Of a stretch of 64,000 bases of DNA, positions 10,301-18,745 are shown one piece after another. Source of the stretch: Puia sp. (lineage in GTDB: Bacteria; Bacteroidota; Bacteroidia; Chitinophagales; Chitinophagaceae); contig JARLGZ010000081.1 in NCBI GenBank assembly GCA_031292515.1, positions 186,001 through 250,000 of the forward strand, written 5' to 3'. How positions within the stretch are numbered: the stretch's first letter is position 1; the number at the start of each line of letters is the position of its first letter. The position numbers and the translations under genes are program-made. The notes below the pieces were generated by a model. That model was not told the origin of the DNA, made no database searches, and saw only the letters and a list, made by a program, of their open reading frames with translations.

Positions 10301-11801
10301 TATTGCCTCCGAAATTATGCAGCATATTCCAGATCCAGGGCTTGCCATAATATGACGAAGTCCGGTTCCAGACCGGGTGGCTCTCGCTATAAAGATCCAG
10401 CACGATCATATGATCGTCGGGGACCGCATTCAGCAGCCCCTGTATCTGTGCCGGTTTCCAAAAAGAAGCATTATAATGGAACATCCAGCCCTGCATGACC
10501 CATACCGCCTTCGGATCCGCCAGCGCCATGGAGGCAAAAACTTTCTTGCTCATCTCGTCCAGGTACGACGAGTCGCTGGTCGGCGGGACGTTCTCATTGA
10601 AAGTATCGGCGGAATACAAATGATCGGTTCCAAACGCGGCCGTCTGCGCCTCCAGGAATTTTCTACCCACCGTCTCGAATAGCGGATCCGAAGGGTCCAG
10701 GATATATACATCGTCGAAGCCGGCATCCCAGTTGGTTTTCTTCACCTTCGCCGCAGGGAACCGATCCTTGAAAGACGGCGGCACATGCCCCGTGAAAGCG
10801 GGAAGGACCGCCTTCATACCCAGCGCACGCTCCGCCTGCAGGATCTTCTGCTGCAACGCCAGGTGGGTCTCCTTCCAATGAGCCGGCAGCGGACCTCCCC
10901 ATGCATCGATATTCCCCATCCATAACCAGGAGAAATAGGCAGGACCGCTGAAAAACCGGTCTAATTCCTTGTCGGTAAAACCCATCGCCCGATAGACCTG
11001 CTGCCAGATCGCCTCCTCCCCCGTCAGTGCAAGGGGCATATTGATCCCGTTCAATGCCATCCAGTCGATCTCCCGCTGCCACCGCTCCCAGTCCCACCAG
11101 GCCATGGAATACTGGAAAGTACAGTAGTTCAGGTAATACCGGTAGGTATAAGGAGTAGTCTTATGAACGGTTGTCTGAACAGCCGGTAAAACCGCGGGTA
11201 TCCTCAGGTTCTCTCCATTCCAGGTGATCAGGCTATGACAATAATTCTTCAGATAATAATTCAGGGCAGATGCCACACTCACGCCGTTGCTTCCACGCAG
11301 CAACACCTTCCCGGTACCGCTTCCATCAGCCACCTCGAACACATCTTTTCCATTCTCCGGGGCGATATAGGCGATTTCGAACCGGGAGGCCTTGTCTTTT
11401 ACGATTCTCTGTAAGAGAGAACGGACAGCCGATACATCCAGAGGCTGTTGACCGGATACTTGCTGACCGGCTGACCGTCGGCCGGAGAACGCCTGACCGG
11501 CTGCTCCTTGACCGGAGATCGCCTGACCGGCTGCTCGCTCCCCGGACGCCCCCTGAACCCCTTCCCGGGTGGGAGATTGCCCGCCGAAGGACTGTCGGGA
11601 ATATACCAGGGCGCCCAAAAGCAGGATCGCTGCAATGACCGTTTCTTTTATCATGTTATTCATAATTGCAATACGCATCCAGTTTATTCGCTTCAGATTT
11701 GCCCGCTCCATATTTACGTGATTCATATTTATCTGATTCATATTTATCCGCCTCATAATTACCTGATTCATATTTGGCTGCCTGACCTTCATCTTCTTCA
11801 T
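7347..11801 (-). CDS. GH89 alpha-N-acetylglucosaminidase fused to GH20 beta-hexosaminidase
   Basis: One 1484-residue frame carries two glycosidases. The N-terminal half matches NAGLU/GH89: a small alpha/beta domain, then YRYYLNYCTFQYSMAWWDWE, NGINMPLALTGEEAIW, PAFTGHVPPSF and ADTFNENVPP (likely catalytic Glu). The C-terminal half is GH20: a GH20b-like domain (SIVPQPVSLLMTG), FHWHLSDDQGWRIEIK, and HIGGDE with the catalytic Asp-Glu pair near residues 1203-1204, ending in a chitobiase-type C-terminal beta domain. Such a protein should remove both alpha- and beta-linked terminal GlcNAc. Low-complexity Gln/Gly/Ala linkers follow the signal peptide and split the GH20b region. The first ~50 residues encode 5-residue repeats (MNQIN-like). 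The ATG at 11654, just before the hydrophobic signal IKETVIAAILLLGALVYS, is the better start. It sits between SusD and GH35. Confidence 0.92.
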   Translation of the reverse strand: MKKMKVRQPNMNQVIMRRINMNQINMNHVNMERANLKRINWMRIAIMNNMIKETVIAAILLLGALVYSRQSFGGQSPTREGVQGASGERAAGQAISGQGAAGQAFSGRRSAGQQVSGQQPLDVSAVRSLLQRIVKDKASRFEIAYIAPENGKDVFEVADGSGTGKVLLRGSNGVSVASALNYYLKNYCHSLITWNGENLRIPAVLPAVQTTVHKTTPYTYRYYLNYCTFQYSMAWWDWERWQREIDWMALNGINMPLALTGEEAIWQQVYRAMGFTDKELDRFFSGPAYFSWLWMGNIDAWGGPLPAHWKETHLALQQKILQAERALGMKAVLPAFTGHVPPSFKDRFPAAKVKKTNWDAGFDDVYILDPSDPLFETVGRKFLEAQTAAFGTDHLYSADTFNENVPPTSDSSYLDEMSKKVFASMALADPKAVWVMQGWMFHYNASFWKPAQIQGLLNAVPDDHMIVLDLYSESHPVWNRTSSYYGKPWIWNMLHNFGGNISLWGRMSHVAADPSAALHDPASGKMVGIGLTPEGIEQNPALYQLMLENVWQDRPVGLAGWLRQYARERYGVSSGPIDEAWRLLEASVYRGGLGEGGQESIIVARPTFEKKIDRVLTDLDYDPLQLVKAWGLFAKEAPLLKANDGYRYDLVDITRQVLANYASPLQQRWVEAYRQKDVAAYKKYSRQFLELLDDMDRLLGTRKDFLLGKWIAEARANGAGPAEKDLYERNARDLVTLWGDKNSELREYSNRQWSGLIRGFYKPRWELFFRYLDAALAKGQEPDLKDFTAKVKDQEWKWVNSHDPYPAVAQGDPVEQSLALYKKYSEVLRMAGAPVSIVPQPVSLLMTGEPGFRITPALRIVVDGEDGDLKQLGESFADLLAGPLGFRPAVGQGADWQGAGSRETVSRAGRESGGAISLSLSKEKDTTIGREGYRLEVRSLGIGIVANEPAGLFYGMQSLLQMLPAGGAGDQTVNGSAAQPAGGPRNQLVQTDRDPMADGGRMANGATVQPVIPAVKIVDYPRFGWRGLMLDVSRHYFPKDVVKRYIDQLARYKFNVFHWHLSDDQGWRIEIKSLPGLTQTGAWRVARTGQWWTFQPPGKEEKADYVGYYTQEDIREIVRYASERYVTILPEIDVPGHSLAMIAAYPGLSSTGLQYAVNPGSKFYGEVDNALCPGNEQVFEVLDKVFTEVAALFPGPYIHIGGDEAYKGFWKDCPKCRKRMEDEHLKTVEELQSYFIKRLEKILLAKNKKLIGWDEILEGGLAPEATVMSWRGMDGGIQAARQGHPVVMTPAGNCYLDLYQGDPSVEPDTYGRLRLKDCYDFEPVPQGISEKYILGGQGNLWTESVYNERHVQYMTWPRGLALAEVLWSPREKKDWSGFVKRMEKQMDLFDAASVNYSRSAYDPIVEFVREGKEKKIAIHSELPGVDLYYSFDNGNPDSFYPRYTSALSLPAGASWIRVAAYRNGRPIGKQINLSVAELDKRSQD
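11655..11790. repeat. 15-bp tandem repeats at the 5' end of GH89-GH20
   Basis: On the minus strand the unit ATGAATCAGATAAAT recurs about five times with changes (plus strand ATTCATATTTATCTG and relatives) directly before the probable start at 11654. Read in frame it gives MNQIN, MNHVN, MERAN. The pattern resembles a leader expanded by slippage rather than protein sequence. Confidence 0.7.
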
Positions 11802-11931
11802 GCAAATGGCCCCAAAAAAGAAACCTATAAAAGGTTTATCTTCTATAGGCTTCTTTAACAGAAAAAATACAATGTTCGTTATGCAGGTTTCTCTAGGGTT
11901 AAAAAATAATCATCACATCCGTCCCGGAGGA

Positions 11932-13503
11932 TTAATACTTGTCATTCTGCAAGATCACGCCCTTGCTCTCATCGATGATCTCCTGCGGAATCGGCATATA
12001 ATAGTTCTTCGGCCGGGTGAAAGTCCGGGAAGGAATAATGGTGTCCCCAAAATAAGGTGCCAGCGGCGATCCGGTCTTGGGTTTACCCACGATCGTATCG
12101 ATGTCTATGAGCTGATCTTTGTCCCAACGCAACAGATCCTGCCAACGGATATTCTCTCCTCCGAGCTCTACCCTGCGTTCGTGGATCAGCTCGGGCATGC
12201 CCGCACCGGATAAGGCAAACAGCCCCGCCCGGGTACGCACGGCATTGAGCTCTGCATCGCCGGCGCCGGCGCCGCTCAAACGTATCTTCGCTTCGGCGAC
12301 CAGCAAAAAGATATCCGAACTGCGCAACAGGGGCTGCTTGAGGTTGAAATCGATCCCACCGTCCCCATTGGACAGGTAGGCGGTATATTTACGGATATAG
12401 TACCCCGTCGTCGTCATCGAGGGCAGCAGGCGACCGGTGGATTGGCCTACCCTGCCGGCGAACATCTGGTAGGCATCAGCCGTCCCGATCGTCGCAAGAT
12501 TGGTCTGGTTGGGGATGGAATCGCCGACAGAGATCAGCGTTGCCCGTTTGCGGATCGAATCACCCGGTTCGAATGCCTCTGCATAGTTCTCCGTCGGGTG
12601 ATGGAAGCCCCAACCCTGCCAAGGTCTCGGCGAGTAATAGATGCTGATCGGCGAATTTGGAAGGTTCAGCTCGCTGTTGCCATTCCAGACGGCGAAAAGG
12701 ATCTCCGTATTATTCTCCTGTTTGCCGGAAGTGAAGTTGTCGGTGTAGTTGGTAGCCAGCGCATAATTCGGATCGTTTATCACCATAGAACCATAAGTGA
12801 TGGCATCCTGCAGTTTGTCTTCCGTCATATAGAGCTTGGTCAGCATGCCCCAGGCGGCTCCTTTGCTCACGCGGCCCTTGTCGGCGGCACCATAGGTCTC
12901 CGGCAACATGCTGGCAGCGTTCAAAAGATCGGACTCGACCAGCGCGCGAACGCTGTCTACCGAAGACTTGGCTACATTATAGTTGCCCGCGAGTACATTG
13001 GATTCCCTGATGATTGGCACCTCGCCATAGATATTGCTCAGGATATAATAAGCATAAGCGCGCAGGAAATAGGCCTCACCCATGGAACGGGACCTGATGG
13101 AATCATCCATGACAGGAACCTTGGGGATATAGATCAGCGCGTTGTTGGCACGTGCGATTTGTTCGTAGGCAAAAGGCCATGTGATATACACCAGCTGCTG
13201 CGTCGCATCGGCATTCAACCGTTCTATGACCTTGAAGTCAGGGTGATCCCCGTCTACGCAGATATCATCGGACTGGTCATCGAAGGCATAGAGGTCATGA
13301 CCGATCCAGTCTTCTGTAAAGAGGATGCTATAGATCCCCAACACACCTGTAATTACATCGTTCTGGTTCCGCCAGTAGTTGGCGGTGGTATATTCCCCCG
13401 TAGGGCTCTGGTTCAGGGGCTTCTTGATACACCCGTACAAAACACAGATCGAGAGGATCGAGAGGGAAGAATAAATAAGATACTTTATCGTCTTCGTTTG
13501 CAT
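11932..13503 (-). CDS. SusD-like nutrient-binding outer-membrane lipoprotein
   Basis: Surface lipoprotein that caps the SusC channel and binds the glycan. It is 523 residues long with a lipoprotein signal ending at Cys25 (LYGC), then the SusD-type N-terminal helical region (SPTGEYTTANYWRNQNDV), TPR-like helices (SMGEAYFLRAYAYY), and the usual C-terminal block with ELIHERRVELGGENIRWQDL followed by YYMPIPQEIID. It starts 18 bp after the SusC stop, so the two are surely co-transcribed. The gap of about 130 bp to the GH89-GH20 gene contains nothing recognisable beyond repeats. Confidence 0.97.
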   Translation of the reverse strand: MQTKTIKYLIYSSLSILSICVLYGCIKKPLNQSPTGEYTTANYWRNQNDVITGVLGIYSILFTEDWIGHDLYAFDDQSDDICVDGDHPDFKVIERLNADATQQLVYITWPFAYEQIARANNALIYIPKVPVMDDSIRSRSMGEAYFLRAYAYYILSNIYGEVPIIRESNVLAGNYNVAKSSVDSVRALVESDLLNAASMLPETYGAADKGRVSKGAAWGMLTKLYMTEDKLQDAITYGSMVINDPNYALATNYTDNFTSGKQENNTEILFAVWNGNSELNLPNSPISIYYSPRPWQGWGFHHPTENYAEAFEPGDSIRKRATLISVGDSIPNQTNLATIGTADAYQMFAGRVGQSTGRLLPSMTTTGYYIRKYTAYLSNGDGGIDFNLKQPLLRSSDIFLLVAEAKIRLSGAGAGDAELNAVRTRAGLFALSGAGMPELIHERRVELGGENIRWQDLLRWDKDQLIDIDTIVGKPKTGSPLAPYFGDTIIPSRTFTRPKNYYMPIPQEIIDESKGVILQNDKY

Positions 13504-13521
13504 AATGTCTTTTTTAAAGGA

Positions 13522-16500
13522 CTAAAAATTAAGACTGACGCCCACCGTTAAATTCCGGGATTGCGGGTACTGCGCCAGGTCCACACCTCTCTGGAGGTTG
13601 GTTCCGTTATAACCCAGTTCGGGCGTGTAGCCTTTGTACCCGGTTATCGTGAAGAGGTTATATCCGCTGATATAAATCCTCGTTTCAGGCAGCATCATAT
13701 CGCTCAGTTTAACTCTGTGGAACGTATATCCGAGCGAAGCGCTCTTCAGAGAGACATAAGAGCCATTCTGCACCCACAGGCTGGAAGAACGATAGTTGCT
13801 GTTCAGGTTATCGATGCTCATACGGGGTATGCTGTTGCTGGTACCTTGACCATGCCACCTGCCGAGTTCTTCATGATACCAGTTATAGACCTGCGTAGCA
13901 TCGAGTCCCGACAGCCGGTCAGCATTGTACAGCTGGAAACCGGTCGCTCCCGCGAAGTTGAAATTGAAATCAAAATGACCATAGTTCAAGGAACCGTGGA
14001 AACCGAATACAAACTTAGGATTGGGATTGCCCAGGTTGACACGGTCACTGTCGTCGATCATCCCGTCATGACGTCCGTTCGCCTGTACGAAACGTACATC
14101 GCCGGGCTTGATATTCTTTTTGTTGGGATCGTTGGCGATATTGGGGTCGTTGTCGATATCCGCCTGCGTCTGGTAGATACCATTGGCCTTGAACCCGTAA
14201 AAGGAAGCAATCGGCTGCCCTTCATAGGTGCGGGAAATATCTACGTTCTCCCTGCCATACGGCGTGGAAGCGATATACGTAGAGTTGCCATAGAGCTTGG
14301 TCACCTTGTTACTCAGGAAGGAACCCGTGACGCCAAAGGAATAATTCAGCTTACCGGCGCTATTCTGATAGTTGAGCTCTATTTCAACCCCGTGGTTGTT
14401 CAGCTTGCCGAGATTATAGTCGGGCAGGGTCACATTGCCGGGATCATCAGGCAGATTGGTCTGCGCCCCAAAGGTCTCGACGAGTTGGAAGGGGATCAGC
14501 ATGTCTGAAGTGTTCTTATTGAAATAAGTCACCGTACCATTCAGGTGATTATTCAGGAGACCGAACTCCGCACTGATATTGGTCATCACCGCCCTTTCCC
14601 ACGTGATGTTCGGGTTGGCCAGGCTGGTCACATACGCTCCGTTGTAGTTGGTCGTGGTGCTGCCCAGGTTATAGCCCATTCCACCGCCACCGCTGCTGAT
14701 GATGCTCAGGTATTGGAAGTCGCCTACATTCTGGTTACCCAGTTGTCCCCATCCACCGGTGAGCTTCAGGGAACTGAGGAAATGAACATTGTCCTTGAAG
14801 AAGTCCTCATCGGAAACACGCCATCCCGCGGAGAAGGCAGGGAAATAACCCCAGCGTTTGCCCGGCGCAAATTTGCTGGATCCGTCCGCCCTCATCGTGG
14901 CTGTCAGCAGGTATTTGTTTTCAAATGCATAGTTGGCGCGGACAAAATAAGACTGTAGCCCTTGTCCCGCATTATTGCCTCCCCCGTTCGATGCAGACGA
15001 GTTGTTACCCAGGTTGAGTACGCGCTGGTCGTTGCTCGTATCCGAATACCCGCTCCTGCCGGCAGAGAAATAATTTCCGCTCCATACCTGCGCGGAATAG
15101 CCACCGGTGAGCGTCAGGCTATGTACCTTGTTGAAGGTATTATTATAGGTCAGGAAATATTCTTCCAGCTTGCTGTCCGATTTTGAAAAACCGCGGTTTA
15201 AAGACGAGATCGAAGGACCACGGGTCTGGTTGGGCATCGCGACGTTAAAGCTATAAGAATCGCCGCTGCTATGGTCATATCCGTAGTTGGCGCGCAACTT
15301 TAACCCCTTCACGATATCCAGTTCGGCATAGCCGTTTGCCAGGATCCTGTCCGTCTTGTTGTAAGCATCGGTCTCACTCGCGGTGGCCACCGGGTTATTG
15401 ATATCCCCCAATTGGTTGTCAGCCTGGGAAGTACCCCAGCTGCCATCGGGATTCTTTACCGGGAGCGCAGGGTTGAAACGAATAGCACTCCAGACCAGCC
15501 CCGTCTGGGAAGACTTGGTGTTTGGAGCGTTGGTATTCGTGTTGGAATACAGGATGTTCTCGCCTACCCGCAGACGGCTTCCGATCTTGTGTTCGGAATT
15601 GATCCGGAAGCTGTACCGCGTAAAATAAGAATTCAGGATCATCCCGGTGTTATTGAAATAGTTGCCGGAAAGACTGTAAATGGAATTTGCATTGCCTCCG
15701 CGAAGCGCCACGTCGGCATTCTGCGTGGTACCTTTCGTCATCAGCGCCTTCTGCCAGTTGGTACGCTGTACGGAGTAGTAAGGATCGCTCCAGATCGTAG
15801 GAACGGTTAACCCGTCATTCGTATAAGCTTCTTTCTTCAACGTGACCAGGTCGGGCGCCGACAGCATATCGATGAATTTCACCGGCTTATCGGTACCCTC
15901 ATATAAATTGACGCTCGTCTTCAAACCTTCGCCATAGACACCCTTTCTCGTGGTGATCAGCACGACACCGTTTGCCGCGCGTGAACCGTAGATAGCAGAG
16001 GCTGACGCGTCTTTCAGGATTTCCATGGAAGCGATATCATTTGGATTGACATCGTTCAGACCACCGGAGGGCACCCCGTCGATCACGATCAGCGGATCGG
16101 AATTGTTGATGGTTCCTGTACCGCGGATACGGATGGAAGGAACGCTTCCCGGGCTACCGTCATCCCGGATAATATCCACTCCTGCGGCCCTGCCCTGAAG
16201 GGCTTCAGCCGCATTGCTTACCGGAAGATTCTTGATATCATCCCCTTTGATGCTGCTGATCGAACCGGTGACATCCCTTTTCTTCTGGGTGCCGTAACCG
16301 ACCACGACCACCTCGTTCAAGCCGGTAGCATTGGGCTGCAGGATCACCTGCAGAAACTGCTGGCCTTTTGCAGACAGCGTTTGGGTCTTATACCCTACAT
16401 AACTAATCTCCAGGACCGCATCGTCGGGAGCGTTGATCGTAAACTCACCCTTCTCATTGGTGACTACCGCCTTCGCGGAATTTTGAAGTTTTACGGTGAC

Positions 16501-16947
16501 GCCGGCGAGCCCTTTCCCGTTCTCATCCGTGATCTTCCCCTTTACATCGCCGTCGACCGCCTCGACAGGAGGCTTATTGTCGCTGCCGACCGGCGAGATA
16601 ATCACCAGATTGTGATCGGTAATGGTGAAATTGAATTTGTTGCCCAGGATAATACTGAGTACTTCCATCAGGCTGGCCTTGTTTACCTGGAGATCCACCT
16701 TGCCGAGCTGATCCATATACCCATTGTTGTAGAAGAAGCGGTAATTGCTCTGCTTCTGGATGGTGTTCAGGATCTTGCTCACTTCCACCTGTTTGAAATG
16801 GAGATTGAACTCTCCTTGTGAATAGCCACGGGCGGACACCTGCAGACAAGTAATAAGCATTAAAGCAAAAGTTACCTTCATAAGCAGGAGAAATTTTAAA
16901 TAGGGCATCGCGGGGCTGCTGGCCCTTGCCTTCTTAGATTTCTTCAT
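13522..16947 (-). CDS. SusC-like TonB-dependent receptor with STN signalling domain
   Basis: Outer-membrane importer of 1141 residues. In order: a signal peptide (about 1-42); an STN domain (FKQVEVSKILNTIQKQSNYR, about 50-110) that contacts FecR in signalling receptors; a carboxypeptidase-regulatory-like beta domain (VKGKITDENGKGLAGVTVKL, about 133-210); a TonB box/plug region (VVVVGYGTQKKRDVTGSISS); and a beta barrel ending in a terminal Phe. The STN domain plus the FecR and sigma genes directly upstream indicate trans-envelope signalling, so glycan binding likely induces this locus. The 134-bp leader between FecR and the ATG at 16947 contains inverted repeats and a candidate antisense RNA. 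Confidence 0.97.
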   Translation of the reverse strand: MKKSKKARASSPAMPYLKFLLLMKVTFALMLITCLQVSARGYSQGEFNLHFKQVEVSKILNTIQKQSNYRFFYNNGYMDQLGKVDLQVNKASLMEVLSIILGNKFNFTITDHNLVIISPVGSDNKPPVEAVDGDVKGKITDENGKGLAGVTVKLQNSAKAVVTNEKGEFTINAPDDAVLEISYVGYKTQTLSAKGQQFLQVILQPNATGLNEVVVVGYGTQKKRDVTGSISSIKGDDIKNLPVSNAAEALQGRAAGVDIIRDDGSPGSVPSIRIRGTGTINNSDPLIVIDGVPSGGLNDVNPNDIASMEILKDASASAIYGSRAANGVVLITTRKGVYGEGLKTSVNLYEGTDKPVKFIDMLSAPDLVTLKKEAYTNDGLTVPTIWSDPYYSVQRTNWQKALMTKGTTQNADVALRGGNANSIYSLSGNYFNNTGMILNSYFTRYSFRINSEHKIGSRLRVGENILYSNTNTNAPNTKSSQTGLVWSAIRFNPALPVKNPDGSWGTSQADNQLGDINNPVATASETDAYNKTDRILANGYAELDIVKGLKLRANYGYDHSSGDSYSFNVAMPNQTRGPSISSLNRGFSKSDSKLEEYFLTYNNTFNKVHSLTLTGGYSAQVWSGNYFSAGRSGYSDTSNDQRVLNLGNNSSASNGGGNNAGQGLQSYFVRANYAFENKYLLTATMRADGSSKFAPGKRWGYFPAFSAGWRVSDEDFFKDNVHFLSSLKLTGGWGQLGNQNVGDFQYLSIISSGGGGMGYNLGSTTTNYNGAYVTSLANPNITWERAVMTNISAEFGLLNNHLNGTVTYFNKNTSDMLIPFQLVETFGAQTNLPDDPGNVTLPDYNLGKLNNHGVEIELNYQNSAGKLNYSFGVTGSFLSNKVTKLYGNSTYIASTPYGRENVDISRTYEGQPIASFYGFKANGIYQTQADIDNDPNIANDPNKKNIKPGDVRFVQANGRHDGMIDDSDRVNLGNPNPKFVFGFHGSLNYGHFDFNFNFAGATGFQLYNADRLSGLDATQVYNWYHEELGRWHGQGTSNSIPRMSIDNLNSNYRSSSLWVQNGSYVSLKSASLGYTFHRVKLSDMMLPETRIYISGYNLFTITGYKGYTPELGYNGTNLQRGVDLAQYPQSRNLTVGVSLNF

Positions 16948-16955
16948 TATATTTG
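16925..16955 (+). promoter_or_regulatory. Candidate plus-strand promoter antisense to susC start
   Basis: CTTG at 16925-16928, a 19-bp spacer, then TATATTTG at 16948-16955. This fits the Bacteroidota primary-sigma pattern (TTG near -33, TAnnTTTG near -7). It reads away from SusC, across its leader. The -7 box is also simply the complement of an A-rich start-codon leader, so chance cannot be excluded. Confidence 0.45.
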
Positions 16956-16959
16956 TTTT

Positions 16960-17048
16960 GGTTGATTTAATAACTGGAGTAACACAGTTTGACGGCTATT
17001 TACTCCGTGTTTTTCAACGAGAGAAGAGTTTACCCTCTTCTCTTTTTT
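16960..17048 (+). ncRNA. Candidate antisense small RNA in the susC leader
   Basis: An RNA started from the promoter-like boxes at 16925-16955 would be about 88 nt long. It would contain two hairpins: GGAGTAA/TTACTCC (16976-16982 with 17000-17006) and AGAGAAGAG/CTCTTCTCT (17020-17028 with 17035-17043). The second is followed by a T-run (17043-17048), the form of an intrinsic terminator on this strand. It would be complementary to the untranslated leader of susC. Cis-encoded antisense RNAs of the DonS type, lying between an anti-sigma gene and susC, are known from Bacteroides. Whether this one is expressed is inference; the hairpins could instead fold the susC mRNA leader. Confidence 0.45.
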
Positions 17049-17081
17049 ATGGTTCAAGAATCTGGAACGATAGTCATTTTG

Positions 17082-18356
17082 TTACTTTTCTTGTTTTCCT
17101 GGTTGTTGTTTTGGGTTTATAAAAGTTACCGTTAACGCATTCCCCGTTGCCGGCTTCTGACCGGCAGACAAATACACGGTATCCCCGGACATCCTGTAAT
17201 TAAATCTCGTCGTCATCTTTAAGATACTCAGTATCTTGCCGATATCTTCTTTTCCAAAGACCCCGCTGATATGCTCCTTGCGGAGAAGTTCACTCTCAAA
17301 ACGCACGTGTACATTGTACTTGCGTTCCAGTATGCGGCCCACGGCCTCGAAAGACTCATTGCTGACCTCTAACCGGTCAGTCAGCCACGCCGTCTCCGCA
17401 AAGCTGTTCCCGCTGTCGCGCGGCAGGAACTGCACCTGGTAACGGAATGCATTGTATACCTGTTTCGGAACGCCCCTTTTCGCAACTACCGCGGCTTTGA
17501 CTCCCATGACAGCCGTTTCTGCCTGTTTACCGGAAACCAATGAGTTGGTGACCGTCAGCTTCTCATGGGGTGAAAGCACGATATTTTTTTCAGGATAGTC
17601 GTCCAGCAGGACCTGTATCTTGCCGGATATGAGTGTCGTCTCAAAATTTGCATCGTCTTCATACGCCTTCAGGTTGAAGCAGGTGCCCAGCACGTCCACG
17701 GTAAGCTTGCCAGCATGAACACTAAAAGGTGCTTTTGTATCTTTAGCCACCTCGAAATAAGCCTCTCCCTCAAGGGAAACTTCTCTTTTCAAATCCGGGA
17801 AAAATTCGGGGTAGGTCAACCTGCTGCCGGCATTCAGCTTCACCTTCGTGCCGTCTGACAGGACCAGCAGCTTGGTCATGCCGAATCCCGCGCTGGTGAC
17901 CAGTATCTTCGACCCCGCCTCTCCGCCCCTTGACAAACGGCCGGAAGCCCGCACAAAATAGAACGCGGCCCCGGAAATCAGGAGCAGCAATCCGGCAGCA
18001 ACCGACATCCATCGCCGCCCGGCCGAAAATAGTCCCCTCCCCCGCTCCGGCTTCCCTGCCATCACACCCTCCGCCGAAAAAGCATCCTCTGCTGAAAAAG
18101 AACCGAAAGGACTTCCATCATAAGAATCGCGGTTCAGTTTCCCGGAAAGATCCTGCCAACCATGATTGACGACCTCCTCTCTGGGTGTCGTCAACTCTAT
18201 ATGATCCGCATTCCCTTTGAGAGAATGAACGATCTCATTGAAAAAAGCATATCCGGGATTAGTACCCAGCAAAGCGGACAGCTCCTCCAACTCTTCGGGA
18301 TTCGCATCCCTGCCTGCCTTCTTTGCGATCAGCTCGATAATTCTCGAATTTTCCAT
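17082..18356 (-). CDS. FecR-family anti-sigma factor
   Basis: Single-pass inner-membrane regulator of 424 residues. The cytoplasmic N-terminus should hold the ECF sigma factor. A membrane segment (WMSVAAGLLLLISGAAFYFV, about 115-135) is followed by the periplasmic FecR domain (LLVLSDGTKVKLNAGSRLTY ... GEAYFEVAKDTKAPFSVHAG) and a C-terminal DUF4974-type domain (RLEVSNESFEAVGRILERKY) that meets the STN domain of SusC. It lies between the sigma gene and SusC. A small FSAE duplication near residue 90 is another micro-repeat. Confidence 0.96.
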   Translation of the reverse strand: MENSRIIELIAKKAGRDANPEELEELSALLGTNPGYAFFNEIVHSLKGNADHIELTTPREEVVNHGWQDLSGKLNRDSYDGSPFGSFSAEDAFSAEGVMAGKPERGRGLFSAGRRWMSVAAGLLLLISGAAFYFVRASGRLSRGGEAGSKILVTSAGFGMTKLLVLSDGTKVKLNAGSRLTYPEFFPDLKREVSLEGEAYFEVAKDTKAPFSVHAGKLTVDVLGTCFNLKAYEDDANFETTLISGKIQVLLDDYPEKNIVLSPHEKLTVTNSLVSGKQAETAVMGVKAAVVAKRGVPKQVYNAFRYQVQFLPRDSGNSFAETAWLTDRLEVSNESFEAVGRILERKYNVHVRFESELLRKEHISGVFGKEDIGKILSILKMTTRFNYRMSGDTVYLSAGQKPATGNALTVTFINPKQQPGKQEK

Positions 18357-18719
18357 GCTTTGCCGGTACTATTTTCTCATTCGGGTGTAAGGACACGGAA
18401 AATGACGGTTTGGCTTAAAGCCGGTCCCCTTTTTTTTAACTTTTTTTTAAATACTGCCGCAAACCGTCTCCTGCACGTCAAATCATCCGTTTTAACCAAG
18501 GCTCCCCGCTTTCACAAGCCTTCCCTTCCCCCCAATCCTCCCCCATTTCCGCCCCACATTCAACTATTTCCCGTCCACAATGCCTTTTATCCCGATTTCG
18601 ATGTCTTTTCATTTCTCCCGATGATACCGGCCAGCATCTGGCTTCAATTGCCCGGTAAATCTCCTTCTCCGATTTACTTCGATCTCAATGTCTCTTCAAT
18701 GGTCTCAGTGAATCTCCCG
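18357..18719. other. Intergenic region between sigma factor and FecR
   Basis: 363 bp without a supportable gene. It is C/T-rich on the plus strand, with poly-T runs near 18430-18450 and no clear hairpin terminator. Unlike in many such loci, sigma and FecR are not tightly coupled, so a separate promoter for FecR is possible; none was recognised. Confidence 0.5.
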
Positions 18720-18745
18720 TTACTCACTCCCTACTCCCCTCACCC
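18720..18745. repeat. Heptanucleotide array at the end of the sigma gene
   Basis: Minus strand reads GTGAGGGGAGTAGGGAGTGA then GTAA. It is a degenerate member of the TGAGTGG-type heptad family and supplies the sigma factor's last residues (VRGVGSE) and its TAA stop. Confidence 0.6.

Noticed and set aside
12442-13551. 369-codon frame opposite SusD
   Set aside because: SusD on the minus strand is clear; the plus frame is a shadow.
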